Positions 9,578 to 18,651 of a DNA stretch of 64,000 nt are shown one piece after another. The stretch is from Planctomycetota bacterium. Lineage in GTDB: Bacteria > Planctomycetota > UBA1135 > GCA-002686595. The notes below the pieces were generated by a model. That model was not told where the DNA came from and searched no databases. It saw nothing but the letters and a program-made list of their open reading frames with translations. Where the stretch lies: assembly GCA_029250885.1 (NCBI GenBank), contig JAQXEK010000033.1, positions 1-64,000 of the forward strand, in the 5' to 3' direction. The stretch's first letter is position 1; every line of letters starts with the position of its first letter. A program made the position numbers and the translations under genes.

Positions 9578-10548
9578 TAGATGTATTCGTAGGGCTCTTT
9601 GAGGCCCTAGACGAGGCGCCTAAGTTGCCTTTGGTGTTCTGGTATGTGGTGTGGGCGCTGTTTGGCTTAATCGTCGGGTCGTTCCTTAATGCGGCCATCC
9701 ACAGGCTACCGAGGGAGGGCATGACGATGTCTCACCCCAAGCGCTCAGTGTGTCCCAGGTGCAAGACGACCTTGACCTGGCGTGAAAACATACCGCTGCT
9801 CTCTTGGCTTATGCAGGGTGGAAAGTGCCGCTCGTGCAAGGTGCCGATTGCGTGGCGTTATCCCCTGGTCGAGGTGATCACGGCCTCGCTCTTTGTGGCC
9901 TCCGCGTATGTCACTGGGCCGATGCCCTCGGGCCTGCTTGCCGTGCGCTGCATCGTGCTGGCTGGCATTGTCGTGGCTACCTTTGTGGACTTTGACTTCT
10001 TCGAGATTCCCGATCAGATCTCCATCGGTGGCATGTTCTTGGCGCCCGTGGCCGTATTGCTGGTGCCTGCCCTACACGAGGAGACCTGGCTAGCCCGCGC
10101 AATGACCGGCGACGCGGCACTTGCCATCGGCGGGGTCGAGCGCATTCCGGCTCTGGTGGCCTGCTTCGTCGGCATGGCCGTAGGGGGAGGGGTCCTGATC
10201 GCCATCTCTTGGGTCGGGCGCCTGCTCTACAAGCGCGACGCCATGGGCTTTGGCGACGTGAAGCTACTGGCCGCTGCAGGAGGGTTCATCGGCCCGGGTG
10301 GGGCGCTTCTGGCGTTGGTTGTGGCCTCCCTTGCGGCAAGTGTCGCGGGGGTCGGGAACGTGCTCCGCTTCCTCTGCCTCCTGCGCAAGCGGGCAAGGCA
10401 GCGCGACAACGGGAAACCCTTTGCCAAGAGCCTCGCATCCGCAAGAATTGCGGGTCGATACCTTCCTTTCGGGCCCTATTTGGGAATAGGTATTGGAGTC
10501 GTGCTTCTGGCTTGGAAGAATGTGGTTGAGCGCTTCTTCTCCATCTAG
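9574..10548 (+). CDS. pilD: Prepilin peptidase (A24 family, PilD/GspO-like)
   Basis: 324 residues from GTG 9574 (GTGA overlap with the previous stop); a TTG at 9553 is the alternative. This polytopic inner-membrane aspartic protease cleaves, and in classical members N-methylates, type IV prepilin-like leader peptides for pili and type II secretion. Diagnostic features are visible: the N-terminal domain with the zinc-type cysteine pairs C60PRC63 and C85RSC88, the first catalytic aspartate at D139 in TFVDFD, and the second at D228 in the GxGD-type motif GFGDVK. Multiple hydrophobic segments follow the A24 layout. Its position directly behind the lipoprotein array is unusual; no pilin or secretion genes lie in the window, so its substrates cannot be named from here. 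Confidence 0.93.
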   Translation: MIDVFVGLFEALDEAPKLPLVFWYVVWALFGLIVGSFLNAAIHRLPREGMTMSHPKRSVCPRCKTTLTWRENIPLLSWLMQGGKCRSCKVPIAWRYPLVEVITASLFVASAYVTGPMPSGLLAVRCIVLAGIVVATFVDFDFFEIPDQISIGGMFLAPVAVLLVPALHEETWLARAMTGDAALAIGGVERIPALVACFVGMAVGGGVLIAISWVGRLLYKRDAMGFGDVKLLAAAGGFIGPGGALLALVVASLAASVAGVGNVLRFLCLLRKRARQRDNGKPFAKSLASARIAGRYLPFGPYLGIGIGVVLLAWKNVVERFFSI

Positions 10549-10658
10549 CGAACCCCTTCTAGTTGCCCAGTGGTCGAGCTCTTGGACTCACCCCCTTCAC
10601 GACCTTCCCGGCCACCGAATATGGCCTAGGAATGGCGCATTCCAAAATACCAACTGCC

Positions 10659-11300
10659 ATGAAAATCAACGCCCTTGTCATGCTTGCCATGCTGCCACTG
10701 CTCGGCAGCTGCGCATCTCAGAAAGTCCTTGATGATTACGAGGCCGAGCTCGGTGCTCTACGGGAAGAGCGCACGGCCCTTCAGCGCGAAAACGCTGGCC
10801 TTCAGGACCAACTTAGCCAGACTCAGATGGCCCTGTCATCGACCAACGGTGAGCTCGAGTCGGCCCGTGCCGTAGTAGCCACAGCGCCCATCCTGCCGAC
10901 CTTTGACAACGGCGTAGAGGTCGGCATGCGCGGGGGAAACCTCGTGATCATGATCCCCTCATCGATCTCCTTTGGTTCAGGCAAGTCGACCCTAAGTAGC
11001 AACGGCAAGAGTGCCCTGGAAGAGGTCGCCGAACTACTGCGCCGCGAGCACCCCAACGGCCAGTATTGGATCGAGGGGCATACGGACAACGACCAGATCT
11101 CTAAGTCGAAGTTCGCCTCGAACCGCGTCTTGTCTAACGCCCGCGCCATGAGTGTTCTCGAGTACTTCGTGGCTAACTGTGGTATCGCTGACTCCTCCTG
11201 CGTAGTCGTTGGCCACGGCGAATACAACCCGGTTACCGATAACGACTCCAAGGACGGCAAGGCGCGCAACCGCCGCGTCGAGATCGTCGTCCACGAATAG
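10659..11300 (+). CDS. OmpA/Pal-like peptidoglycan-binding lipoprotein
   Basis: 213 residues from ATG 10659; the longer in-frame starts upstream lack a signal sequence. Residues 1-18 form a lipoprotein signal ending in LGSC (lipidated Cys18). Residues ~20-65 are a heptad-like, Glu/Gln/Leu-rich coiled coil (EAELGALREERTALQREN). Residues ~95-210 are an OmpA-C domain: the EGHTDND segment, the SNRVLSNARAMSVLEYF helix and the closing NRRVEIVV are typical, including the Asp and Arg that bind diaminopimelate in this family. Family knowledge implies tethering of the outer membrane to peptidoglycan. A coiled coil before the OmpA domain recalls YiaD- or MotB-like proteins, but no TM helix is present. 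A 15-bp perfect hairpin follows the stop. Confidence 0.92.
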   Translation: MKINALVMLAMLPLLGSCASQKVLDDYEAELGALREERTALQRENAGLQDQLSQTQMALSSTNGELESARAVVATAPILPTFDNGVEVGMRGGNLVIMIPSSISFGSGKSTLSSNGKSALEEVAELLRREHPNGQYWIEGHTDNDQISKSKFASNRVLSNARAMSVLEYFVANCGIADSSCVVVGHGEYNPVTDNDSKDGKARNRRVEIVVHE

Positions 11301-11324
11301 GCGGAACACACTTGGAAGCGAATG

Positions 11325-11358
11325 CTGGCCCCCCAGAACGTTAGTTCTGGGGGGCCAG
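11325..11358 (+). terminator. Perfect 15-bp hairpin after the OmpA-like gene
   Basis: CTGGCCCCCCAGAAC pairs exactly with GTTCTGGGGGGCCAG around the loop GTTA. There is no long U-tract behind it, so it may terminate or protect the 3' end. Confidence 0.7.
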
Positions 11359-11477
11359 CGCCATTCTTAGCAGGGTCTTTGGGCCTATGGAGTTTGGGCA
11401 TGTGAACGCCAAGCTTGTGGTATTCTTAGGGCCACCTACGGCCCAACAAGGGCCAATCCCTTCCCCCGATTGCCGAT

Positions 11478-13943
11478 TTGAACATGCACCGCCCCTCTCC
11501 CCTTAAGGCCCGATTTTTGGCAGGGAGCCTTATCTCCAGCCTTTTCTTCCTTGGGGCCTGTGGCGAGGCAGAGCTACTCCAGCCCGGTAGCATCGTCAGG
11601 GGTGTCCAGCACCTCGACCCGCGCCTTGAAGACGGTCGCGGTGCTGCCGAGGTCCTTGCATCGAGCCCGACGGTAGTGAGTGAGGTGAAGTGCGATTTTG
11701 ATAAGGGGAAACTGCACATGTTCGCGCCATGGAGCATCGGCAACGCAGTTGCCAAGTCCGGTGGACCGAATGGGCTCTACCTTGGCCCGCCGCCTCGAGG
11801 GCCTGGCGTGGAGTTTCGCGAGGTGCGACTCCACCTGGCAGACATAATCGACGCGGAGGATTTCAACACCATTGAGGTTGATGTACACCTGTCCGAGCCC
11901 GGCTTTGGTCGCGCGAGCTGGAGGCCCACAAACCCAATCAAAGGGACCCAGCCGTCGGACTACTCCGTTGAGACTAGTTGGGATGGCTCCAAGGGCGTCC
12001 AGACGCTGAGGTTTTCCTTAGCAGGGGCTCGCGGGTGGCGAGGTTCCCTTGGCAGTCTCAAGCTGACCTTCTCCACCCACTACATGCAGGTGGTCGCCGT
12101 CCGCACCGTCCAAGAGAACTTTGGTCACGGCAACCAGCCCTCTGGTGAGTTCGGCGAATCAGATTCCGATGGCGGGCTCCTGGAGATCGTAGGTGACGAG
12201 CGACGGACTTGGCCTTCAGACTTCGGGGTGCCCCTGGTGGCAAGCCAAATCACCGTGCCGGCCGGTGGGCGAGTAGTCGTCGCCTGCTCGCTGCCGGGAA
12301 GCTTGATGAGCCTGGAGTCGCCCGTTAACTTTCATTGCGATGTGCGGACTGACTCCGGGATCTGGGAGAGTCGAGGTAGCATCCAGTTCACGCCGATTGA
12401 TGAACTGGTGGCTGGAACGTGGAAGAGCCTCACGGCCGACCTTGCGGACCTTGGCGGACAGGTCGTAGACATCCGCTTTCGATCTTGGGTCGAGGGCGGC
12501 CCCAGTGGCTCCTTGGACAGCGCAGGTATGGCGGGGACGAGTGCATCCCTTGAGACCACAAGGGTCTGGTGGGCGACTCCCATGGTGCTTGGCTCTATGC
12601 ACGAGCAGCGCCGCCCCAACCTTGTCCTGGTCACCATGGACACGACCAGGGTGGACAAGATCGGCGCCTATGGTGGTCCAAGTCGGACGCCCTTCTTGGA
12701 CGGCCTAGCCGAGGATGGCGTACTTTTCGAGGAGGCCTGGAGTGCCTGCAACTCCACCCTGCCTTCCCACGCTTCTATCTTGACCGGCCTAGCAGTTCCG
12801 GCCCACGGCCTGACAGACAACCGCTCACGCTTGGCCCCCGAAGTGCGCACCCTAGCCCAGGCTCTGCGTGCCGACGGATACCGAACTGCGGCTGCCGTCA
12901 GCGTGGGGCACCTTGAATCCGGGATCTCTGGTCTGGGCAGGGGATTCGACCAATACCATCGCGTACAGCCCGGTGCTAATATCGATGGGGCCAAGACCAT
13001 CGAGGCTGTACGGGAGTGGCTTGAAGAGTGGCAAGCAGAGGGAGAGCAGCCCTTCTTCCTGTGGGTTCACCTCTTTGATCCACACACGCCCTATGGACCT
13101 CCTGAACCTTGGTTCTCGGAGTACAACGAGCGCTACGGCATCGACGTCCCTCCCAAGCAGACTGCATCCGGGGACATCGGCGAGACCCGCTACACTCGGC
13201 GCGGCGAATTCCTCGAAGGGGTCAATCACTTGGCTTATGCGGAGTACCTCTACCAAGCCGGCGTCTCCTATGGGGACCATCTGCTGGCCACTCTGGACCA
13301 AGCGCTCGTCGACACTGGGGTTGCCGAAGACACTGCGCTGGTGATTACCTCTGACCACGGCGAGGCACTAGGCGAGGGTGAGGGAGACACTGAGGTGTGG
13401 TTTGGCCACCAGATGCTCTATGACCCGATCTTGCATGTTCCGCTGCTTATGCGTCTACCCGATGGTCCTAGTGGGAGGCGAGTCCGGACGCGGGTCTCGA
13501 ACTTAGACCTGGCCGGCAGCATGACTCGCTACTTAGGTGCGCCAGGCTTAGAGCTTGGGCCGGGTGACGTGGACATGATCGCTCTCGCGGAAGATGACCA
13601 ACTTGAGGTAGAGGGCAGGCGTGTCTGGTTTGTACACTCCGGCTCTGCCCAGATGGGACTTAAGCAGGACGAGCAGACCTACTTTGAGAACCTCATCGAG
13701 TATGGTCAGCTTGGGCCTGAGAAGGTCATGCCGATGGGCATGACCTACTTGTACGAGCCGGGCATAGACCCTGGGTTCCTTAGAAACCTCGCCACTGAAG
13801 ATCATGAGCGCGTGGCTATCTACCAAGCCGAGGCGGCTGAGTGGCTGGGCAACGTTGTCCAGGTGGGTGAGACCCTTACAGCTGATCTTACGGCCGAGCA
13901 GGAGCGCGAGCTAGAGTCACTCGGCTACATGGGCGACGAGTAA
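11478..13943 (+). CDS. Sulfatase-fold lipoprotein with large N-terminal domain
   Basis: 821 residues. Lipoprotein signal with lipobox LGAC (Cys28). Residues ~30-370 form a long extra beta-rich region with no motif I recognise; it may be a carbohydrate-binding or sandwich module. The alkaline-phosphatase/sulfatase-fold domain starts near residue 379 (NLVLVTMDTTRVDKIGAYG). The active-site element reads TLPSHASILTG, with Thr427 where sulfatases have the Cys or Ser converted to formylglycine, and His in place of the usual Arg. Metal-site elements remain: HLFDPHTPYGPP and SDHGEALGEGE near residue 625. So the fold is clear, but classical sulfatase activity is doubtful; other members of the superfamily use Thr as nucleophile for phosphoesters. 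Converges with rbfA, leaving 3 nt between stop codons. Confidence 0.85.
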   Translation: MNMHRPSPLKARFLAGSLISSLFFLGACGEAELLQPGSIVRGVQHLDPRLEDGRGAAEVLASSPTVVSEVKCDFDKGKLHMFAPWSIGNAVAKSGGPNGLYLGPPPRGPGVEFREVRLHLADIIDAEDFNTIEVDVHLSEPGFGRASWRPTNPIKGTQPSDYSVETSWDGSKGVQTLRFSLAGARGWRGSLGSLKLTFSTHYMQVVAVRTVQENFGHGNQPSGEFGESDSDGGLLEIVGDERRTWPSDFGVPLVASQITVPAGGRVVVACSLPGSLMSLESPVNFHCDVRTDSGIWESRGSIQFTPIDELVAGTWKSLTADLADLGGQVVDIRFRSWVEGGPSGSLDSAGMAGTSASLETTRVWWATPMVLGSMHEQRRPNLVLVTMDTTRVDKIGAYGGPSRTPFLDGLAEDGVLFEEAWSACNSTLPSHASILTGLAVPAHGLTDNRSRLAPEVRTLAQALRADGYRTAAAVSVGHLESGISGLGRGFDQYHRVQPGANIDGAKTIEAVREWLEEWQAEGEQPFFLWVHLFDPHTPYGPPEPWFSEYNERYGIDVPPKQTASGDIGETRYTRRGEFLEGVNHLAYAEYLYQAGVSYGDHLLATLDQALVDTGVAEDTALVITSDHGEALGEGEGDTEVWFGHQMLYDPILHVPLLMRLPDGPSGRRVRTRVSNLDLAGSMTRYLGAPGLELGPGDVDMIALAEDDQLEVEGRRVWFVHSGSAQMGLKQDEQTYFENLIEYGQLGPEKVMPMGMTYLYEPGIDPGFLRNLATEDHERVAIYQAEAAEWLGNVVQVGETLTADLTAEQERELESLGYMGDE

Positions 13944-13946
13944 GGC

Positions 13947-14357
13947 CTACTTGTCCTCGGGCTTCTTCTCGAGGTCGATCTCATCGTGTGCGCCGGGGTT
14001 GATGCCCCGGTCTCCTTCGATGGCTCCACGAATCAGAGCATCCATGGCGGCGGCCTTCTCGATACTGTCGTCAAAGACGAAGCTGAGGCGGGGCACACGA
14101 CGCATCGAGAGGACCCGGCTGACCTTGCGCTGAATGAATCCAGCGGCGTCGTTCAGCATGTGCTGAACCTTGCTCCTGTCACCCTCGGTACCGAGCACCG
14201 AGTAGAAGATCTTGGCCGAGGACAAATCCCCGGTGACCTCGACCTTCGTAATCGTGATAAACGTAGCCCGGGGGTCGTTGACCTCGAACTCAATGGCATA
14301 CGCCGCACGCTCTTTGATGCGTGCGGCGATGCGAGCTAGGGTTCTGGCGTTGGCCAC
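13947..14357 (-). CDS. rbfA: Ribosome-binding factor A
   Basis: 136 residues. RbfA is a small KH-type protein that binds the 30S subunit and assists 16S rRNA 5'-end maturation. The N-terminal segment (RTLARIAARIKERAAYAIEF), the VEVTGDLSSAKIFYSVLG block and the RRVPRLSFVFDDSIEKA block are characteristic. It is the last gene of nusA-infB-rbfA on the minus strand, 17 nt after infB, the classical order. The C-terminus is extended by an acidic/lysine tail ending EKKPEDK. The truB and other genes that often follow in this operon are absent; a convergent sulfatase-fold gene follows instead. Confidence 0.93.
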   Translation of the reverse strand: MANARTLARIAARIKERAAYAIEFEVNDPRATFITITKVEVTGDLSSAKIFYSVLGTEGDRSKVQHMLNDAAGFIQRKVSRVLSMRRVPRLSFVFDDSIEKAAAMDALIRGAIEGDRGINPGAHDEIDLEKKPEDK

Positions 14358-14374
14358 GGTGAGTGCGTCCTAAC

Positions 14375-17209
14375 CTACTCGCTGACGTCGGCGGCGACTT
14401 CGGCTTCGGGCTCCTTGAGCTCGAGCTTACGTGCGGTTTCGATGTGCTCGTAGGTCTCAATGATGTCGCCAACTTCGATGTTGTCGTAGTTCTTGATCGT
14501 AAGACCACACTCGAAGCCCTCGCGAACCTCCTTGGCCTCGTCCGCTTCGCGACGCAGCGAGCCCATGACGCCCTCATACACAACCGATCCGTCTCGGGTC
14601 AGGCGCAGCTTGCTGTTGCGGCTGATGACACCGTCGAGGACCATACAGCCGGCGATGTTGCCGGTTCGGGAGCTCTTGAAGATGCGCTTGATCTCCACGT
14701 GCCCGGTGACGTTCTCGGTGATGTCTGGGGTGAGCTTGCCTTCCATGGCGCCCTTGACGTAGTCAAGTAGCTCGTAGAGCACGCGGAAGTTAAGAACCTC
14801 AACGCCCTTGCGGTCGGCTTCCTTACGGACCTTCGTCGCCGTTGCGACCTGGAAGGCAAGGATCTTGGCGTCCGAGGTGGCAGCTAGGTCGACATCGCTG
14901 TCCACCACGGAGCCAACACTGGAGGAGAGAACCTTGATCTCAATCTCATCGTGCAGCATTGATGCAAGCTGCTGGCGAATGACCTCTGCCGAACCTTGAA
15001 CGTCTGTCTTGATGACCAGGTTGATGCTGGTCTTCTTGCTCTCGGCAACAGCGGCGAACAGGTTGTCCGCGTTGACCGAGCTGCGCTGGACCTGGTTCAT
15101 CTGGCGCTTCTTGGTCGTGCGCTCAGTGGCGACCTCCGCAGCGCGGGCTAGGCTTTCGACAACGTGGAACTGGTCTCCGACCGTCGGAAGCTCGTTCAGG
15201 CCAGTGACCTCGACAGGCATGGATGGACCCGCCTCTTTGATGGTCTTGTTGCGGTCGTTGTGGATCGAGCGCACGCGACCGTAGCCTTCGCCCGCAAGGA
15301 TGATGTCACCTCGCTTGAGGCTGCCATCCTGAACCAGGAGGTGGGCGACCTTACCCTTACCCTGCTGGATCTCGGCTTCGAGCACTACACCAGAGGCGGG
15401 GCCCTTGGCGTGGGCCTTGAGCTCAAGGACTTCCGACTCCAAGAAGACGCGCTCCAGCAAATCTTCGACACCGTTGCCGGTGATACCGCTGACCTCGAGC
15501 ATCGCCGTAGCGCCGCCCCAGTCCTCGGGGATCAGGTCAAAGCTCGAGAGCTCGTTGCGGACCTTCTCGGGGTTGGACTCAGGACGGTCGGACTTGGTGA
15601 TGGCAACCACGATGGGGGTGCCAGCGGCACGCGCGTGATCTAGGGCCTCCCTGGTCTGGGGCATGACGCCGTCGTCGCCGGCAACCACAAGCACGACAAC
15701 GTCCACGGCAGATGCGCCACGGGAGCGCATCGCGGTGAAGGCGGCGTGGCCCGGGGTGTCGACGATCGTGACCTCGTGGCCCTTGCCAGTTGAGACCTTG
15801 TAAGCGCCAATGTGCTGGGTGATGCCACCGGCTTCGGCGTTGGCGATACGGCTCTTGCGGATGCTGTCGATAAGCGTCGTCTTACCGTGGTCGACGTGGC
15901 CAAGGAAGGCGACGGCGGGGGCACGGGTGATGAGGTGCTCGTCCTCGATCGCGTTGCGGGCGTCGGTGAGCTCTGAGAGTAGGGCGTCCTCGGCAGCGAT
16001 AGCCTGGGATACGTCCAGCTCGACCTCGAACTCTTCCGCCAATAGGGTGGCGGTCTCTTCGTCAATGAGCGAAGTGATGTTTACCGAGCCGAAGCCCAGC
16101 AGCTTGAAGGCAACCTTGAGCAGCTCAGTGGCTTTGATGGACATGGTGTCCGCCAAGGCCTTGACCGTGATGGGTTCCTCGATGCCAACGGTCTTGCCAG
16201 CCATGGGGGAGCCACCGAACTCCTTGCCAAGCTTTGAGCCTCCACGTGAGCGACCTGCGCCGCGGCCTCGGCCTTGGAATCCGCCGCGGCGACGAAGGAA
16301 TCGGCTGGACTCGCGGTCGCGCAGCTGGGCTGCGGTCAAGTCGTCACGGTTGCCTCCGTCACTGCGTTGGAAGGCGCCAGACTTGTCACGGCCAAACGTG
16401 GGCTGCACGTTAGGCTTAAAGTTCTCGTTGGCGCCGCGCAGGCGTCGGGAGTCGGGGCGCTTGGGCTTGTGGGTGGGTATCGACGAGAGGTCGATGAATC
16501 CAACGACCTTGCCAGCGCGCTTGGCGCCGAGCCCGTCTTCGTCCGTGGCCTCGGCGTCGGTCGCCTCGGGGGTAACCGCAGTCTCGGGCTCACCCTCACC
16601 CTCAGTAGCTGGGGCAACCGCTTGCTCGGAGGCCTCGGCCACAAGCTCCTCTTCGTCCGAAGCAGCGGTCTCGAGGACGGCATCTTCGACGGGAGCTTCG
16701 GGCGTGGCGGCGACCTCAGCCGCTACTTCCTCGACGGGTGCTTCGGGCTCGACTTCTGCGGGGGTTTCAACTTCGGTCGGGGGCTCTTCTGGAGCAGCGG
16801 CCACAGGCTCGACGACCTCGGGGGCCACTGCGGCAGGAGCTTGCTCTTCGACAGGCGCCTCTTCGGCAACGACCTCTTCGACAATCTCCTCGTTCGGCGC
16901 CTTTTCGGGGACCTCTTCAACGGGCGCGGCAGCGGCGGGTGCTTCCACGGGCTCGTCGGTCTTTTTGCGCTTCTTCTTGCGCCGGACGATCAGTCCTCCG
17001 CCGAGGTCCTCTCCCTCGTCAGCCTTCTTGACTTCCGTAATGACTCCGTAGGCCTCAAGCTTGGCCTGTACCTCGAGGACTTCGAAGTCATCCAAGGCGG
17101 TCATGTGGCTCTTGACCTGGGTAAACCCCATGTCTTTGAGCTTGGCGGCAAGGTCCTTGCCGGTCATGCCGTATTCCTTGGCTAGGTCGTAGATGCGCTT
17201 CTTACTCAC
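14375..17209 (-). CDS. infB: Translation initiation factor IF-2
   Basis: 944 residues. IF-2 is the GTPase that places fMet-tRNA on the 30S subunit and promotes subunit joining. The N-terminus is an IF2N domain ([20 protein letters not shown]), followed by a Lys/Arg patch (RRKKKRKK) and a long Ala/Pro/Glu/Val low-complexity linker (~residues 85-225), then an Arg/Gly-rich stretch and a second IF2N-like part ([18 protein letters not shown]). The G domain starts near residue 436: G1 GHVDHGKT, G2 [11 protein letters not shown]3 DTPGHAAF, and G4 TKSD near 537 in place of the usual NKID. Domains II-IV follow at full length. The start is the only sensible one for an IF2N start. Co-transcribed with nusA (54 nt upstream of this gene) and rbfA. 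Confidence 0.97.
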   Translation of the reverse strand: MSKKRIYDLAKEYGMTGKDLAAKLKDMGFTQVKSHMTALDDFEVLEVQAKLEAYGVITEVKKADEGEDLGGGLIVRRKKKRKKTDEPVEAPAAAAPVEEVPEKAPNEEIVEEVVAEEAPVEEQAPAAVAPEVVEPVAAAPEEPPTEVETPAEVEPEAPVEEVAAEVAATPEAPVEDAVLETAASDEEELVAEASEQAVAPATEGEGEPETAVTPEATDAEATDEDGLGAKRAGKVVGFIDLSSIPTHKPKRPDSRRLRGANENFKPNVQPTFGRDKSGAFQRSDGGNRDDLTAAQLRDRESSRFLRRRGGFQGRGRGAGRSRGGSKLGKEFGGSPMAGKTVGIEEPITVKALADTMSIKATELLKVAFKLLGFGSVNITSLIDEETATLLAEEFEVELDVSQAIAAEDALLSELTDARNAIEDEHLITRAPAVAFLGHVDHGKTTLIDSIRKSRIANAEAGGITQHIGAYKVSTGKGHEVTIVDTPGHAAFTAMRSRGASAVDVVVLVVAGDDGVMPQTREALDHARAAGTPIVVAITKSDRPESNPEKVRNELSSFDLIPEDWGGATAMLEVSGITGNGVEDLLERVFLESEVLELKAHAKGPASGVVLEAEIQQGKGKVAHLLVQDGSLKRGDIILAGEGYGRVRSIHNDRNKTIKEAGPSMPVEVTGLNELPTVGDQFHVVESLARAAEVATERTTKKRQMNQVQRSSVNADNLFAAVAESKKTSINLVIKTDVQGSAEVIRQQLASMLHDEIEIKVLSSSVGSVVDSDVDLAATSDAKILAFQVATATKVRKEADRKGVEVLNFRVLYELLDYVKGAMEGKLTPDITENVTGHVEIKRIFKSSRTGNIAGCMVLDGVISRNSKLRLTRDGSVVYEGVMGSLRREADEAKEVREGFECGLTIKNYDNIEVGDIIETYEHIETARKLELKEPEAEVAADVSE

Positions 17210-17263
17210 GGAGTGTGTTTGGGGGTCGCTGGGGGTGCGTTCGGGCAGAGAGGAGACAGTGAA

Positions 17264-18313
17264 CTAGGCTTCGGTTTCGACCGAAGGCTCGCTGGCGTCT
17301 TCCTCGATCGTATCCATAGGCTCTGGAGCGGGAGCGCTATGGGCTTCGCCGAGGGATTTCGCCTCGAACTCTTCCCGGGTCATGATGTCAATGTCCCAAC
17401 CGCAGAGGCGGCTGGCGAGACGGACGTTCTGGCCCTTCTTGCCAATGGCAAGGGACTGCTGGTCTTCGTCCACGATGACGATCGCCGCATGGCGATCGAC
17501 GTCGGGGAAGATGTTGTCGAGGTGAATCGCGGCGGGCTTGAGGCCGTTCATGATCAGGGTCTCGAGGGAATCCGACCAGCGGATAATGTCAATACGCTCG
17601 CCGCGCAGCTCGTCGATGACGGCCTTGATGCGGGAGCCACGTACGCCGACGCAGGCGCCGATGCAGTCGATCTTCGGGTCCATGGAGACCACGGCCATCT
17701 TGGTGCGATAGCCGGGCTCGCGGACTACGCGCTTGATGTCGATGACCTCGTCTGCGATCTCGGGCACCTCCAGCTCGAAGAGCCGGCGCACGAGGTCGGG
17801 GTGGGTGCGGCTGACGATGATGCGGATCCTGGGGCCGTCCTTGCGGACCTCGAGGATGATGCCGCGGACGCGGTCGCCGGGGGAGAAGCTCTCGCCGCGG
17901 ACCCGCTCTTCACGGGGCAGCCAAGCCTCGACCTTGCCGAGGTTGATCACCATGTTGTCGCCGTCAAAGCGCTGGACCGAGCCGGTAACGAGCTCGCCCA
18001 CGCGTGCCTCGAACTCGTCGAACAGGCTGTCCCGCTCGGATTCGCGGAACTTCATCAGCATAACTTGCTTGCAGGCTTGGGCGGCAATGCGTCCGAGCTC
18101 GGCGAGCTCGAATTCGTATTCGCCCTCGTCGTCTTCAATGACGATCTCACCGGTGTTGCGGCTGATGGTCACGATGAGATCTTCGCCGACGCCGAGGCGC
18201 TTTTTGACGGCCATACCAATCGCATCCTCTAGCCCTCGAAAGATGTTCTCTTTAGGGATGTCCTTGTCTCGATGGATTACATCCACCAGGCGCAGGAATT
18301 CTTCGTGGTTCAT
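17264..18313 (-). CDS. nusA: Transcription termination/antitermination factor NusA
   Basis: 349 residues from ATG 18313 (MNHEEFLRLVDVIHRDKDI); the open frame extends to 18391 but that extra segment is not NusA-like. NusA binds RNA polymerase and RNA and modulates pausing, termination and antitermination. Visible parts are the N-terminal polymerase-binding domain (IFRGLEDAIGMAVKKR), the S1 domain (VGELVTGSVQRFDGDNMVINLGKVEAWLP), and KH1/KH2 with the conserved PKIDCIGACVGVRGSRI and SLAIGKKGQNVRLASRL blocks. The length fits NusA without the C-terminal acidic repeats found in E. coli. It ends with a short acidic tail. The first gene of the operon; rimP, which often precedes nusA, is absent here. 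A TTGACT hexamer (minus strand, 18522-18527) is a possible -35 element. Confidence 0.96.
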   Translation of the reverse strand: MNHEEFLRLVDVIHRDKDIPKENIFRGLEDAIGMAVKKRLGVGEDLIVTISRNTGEIVIEDDEGEYEFELAELGRIAAQACKQVMLMKFRESERDSLFDEFEARVGELVTGSVQRFDGDNMVINLGKVEAWLPREERVRGESFSPGDRVRGIILEVRKDGPRIRIIVSRTHPDLVRRLFELEVPEIADEVIDIKRVVREPGYRTKMAVVSMDPKIDCIGACVGVRGSRIKAVIDELRGERIDIIRWSDSLETLIMNGLKPAAIHLDNIFPDVDRHAAIVIVDEDQQSLAIGKKGQNVRLASRLCGWDIDIMTREEFEAKSLGEAHSAPAPEPMDTIEEDASEPSVETEA

Positions 18314-18651
18314 GTCGCGGGAAGTGAGAAAGCTAGCTAGAAAAAAGAAGCGCCGTAAGGCAACCGTTCCCAGCATTGCTGCCGGGTTCAAGCACGGGGC
18401 TTGAGGTCACCCTACGTCGCACATGACGGGCTCCCGGCCGCATTTTCTCGAAGAGATCGGCAACCGAAGACACCGAAGGCGTCGATTTAAGGGGGCACAG
18501 TCTGATATATGTATGGGGTAAAGTCAACGATTGAGGCCCTTCTTATGGCCTTATCGGCCTTGCTTTTCTGACCTAGGAAAGTTCTATTTGCACCTGCCCA
18601 GTCGCTTGCCGGTCCCCTGTCCGGTCCCCTGCCCGTCCATCGGACCCGCTT
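18314..18651. other. Divergent intergenic region between nusA and the sigma-54-type regulator
   Basis: This 338-nt gap should hold promoters for both directions. On the minus strand TTGACT at 18527-18522 is followed by an AT-rich stretch (TATATATC region near 18505-18513), but spacing to a good -10 is poor. A short direct repeat, CGGTCCCCTG..., occurs twice near 18610-18632. No coding region or structured RNA is evident. Confidence 0.4.

Noticed and set aside
16274-17185. Long plus-strand ORFs opposite infB
   Set aside because: They mirror the Ala/Glu/Pro-rich linker of infB on the other strand; infB is certain.
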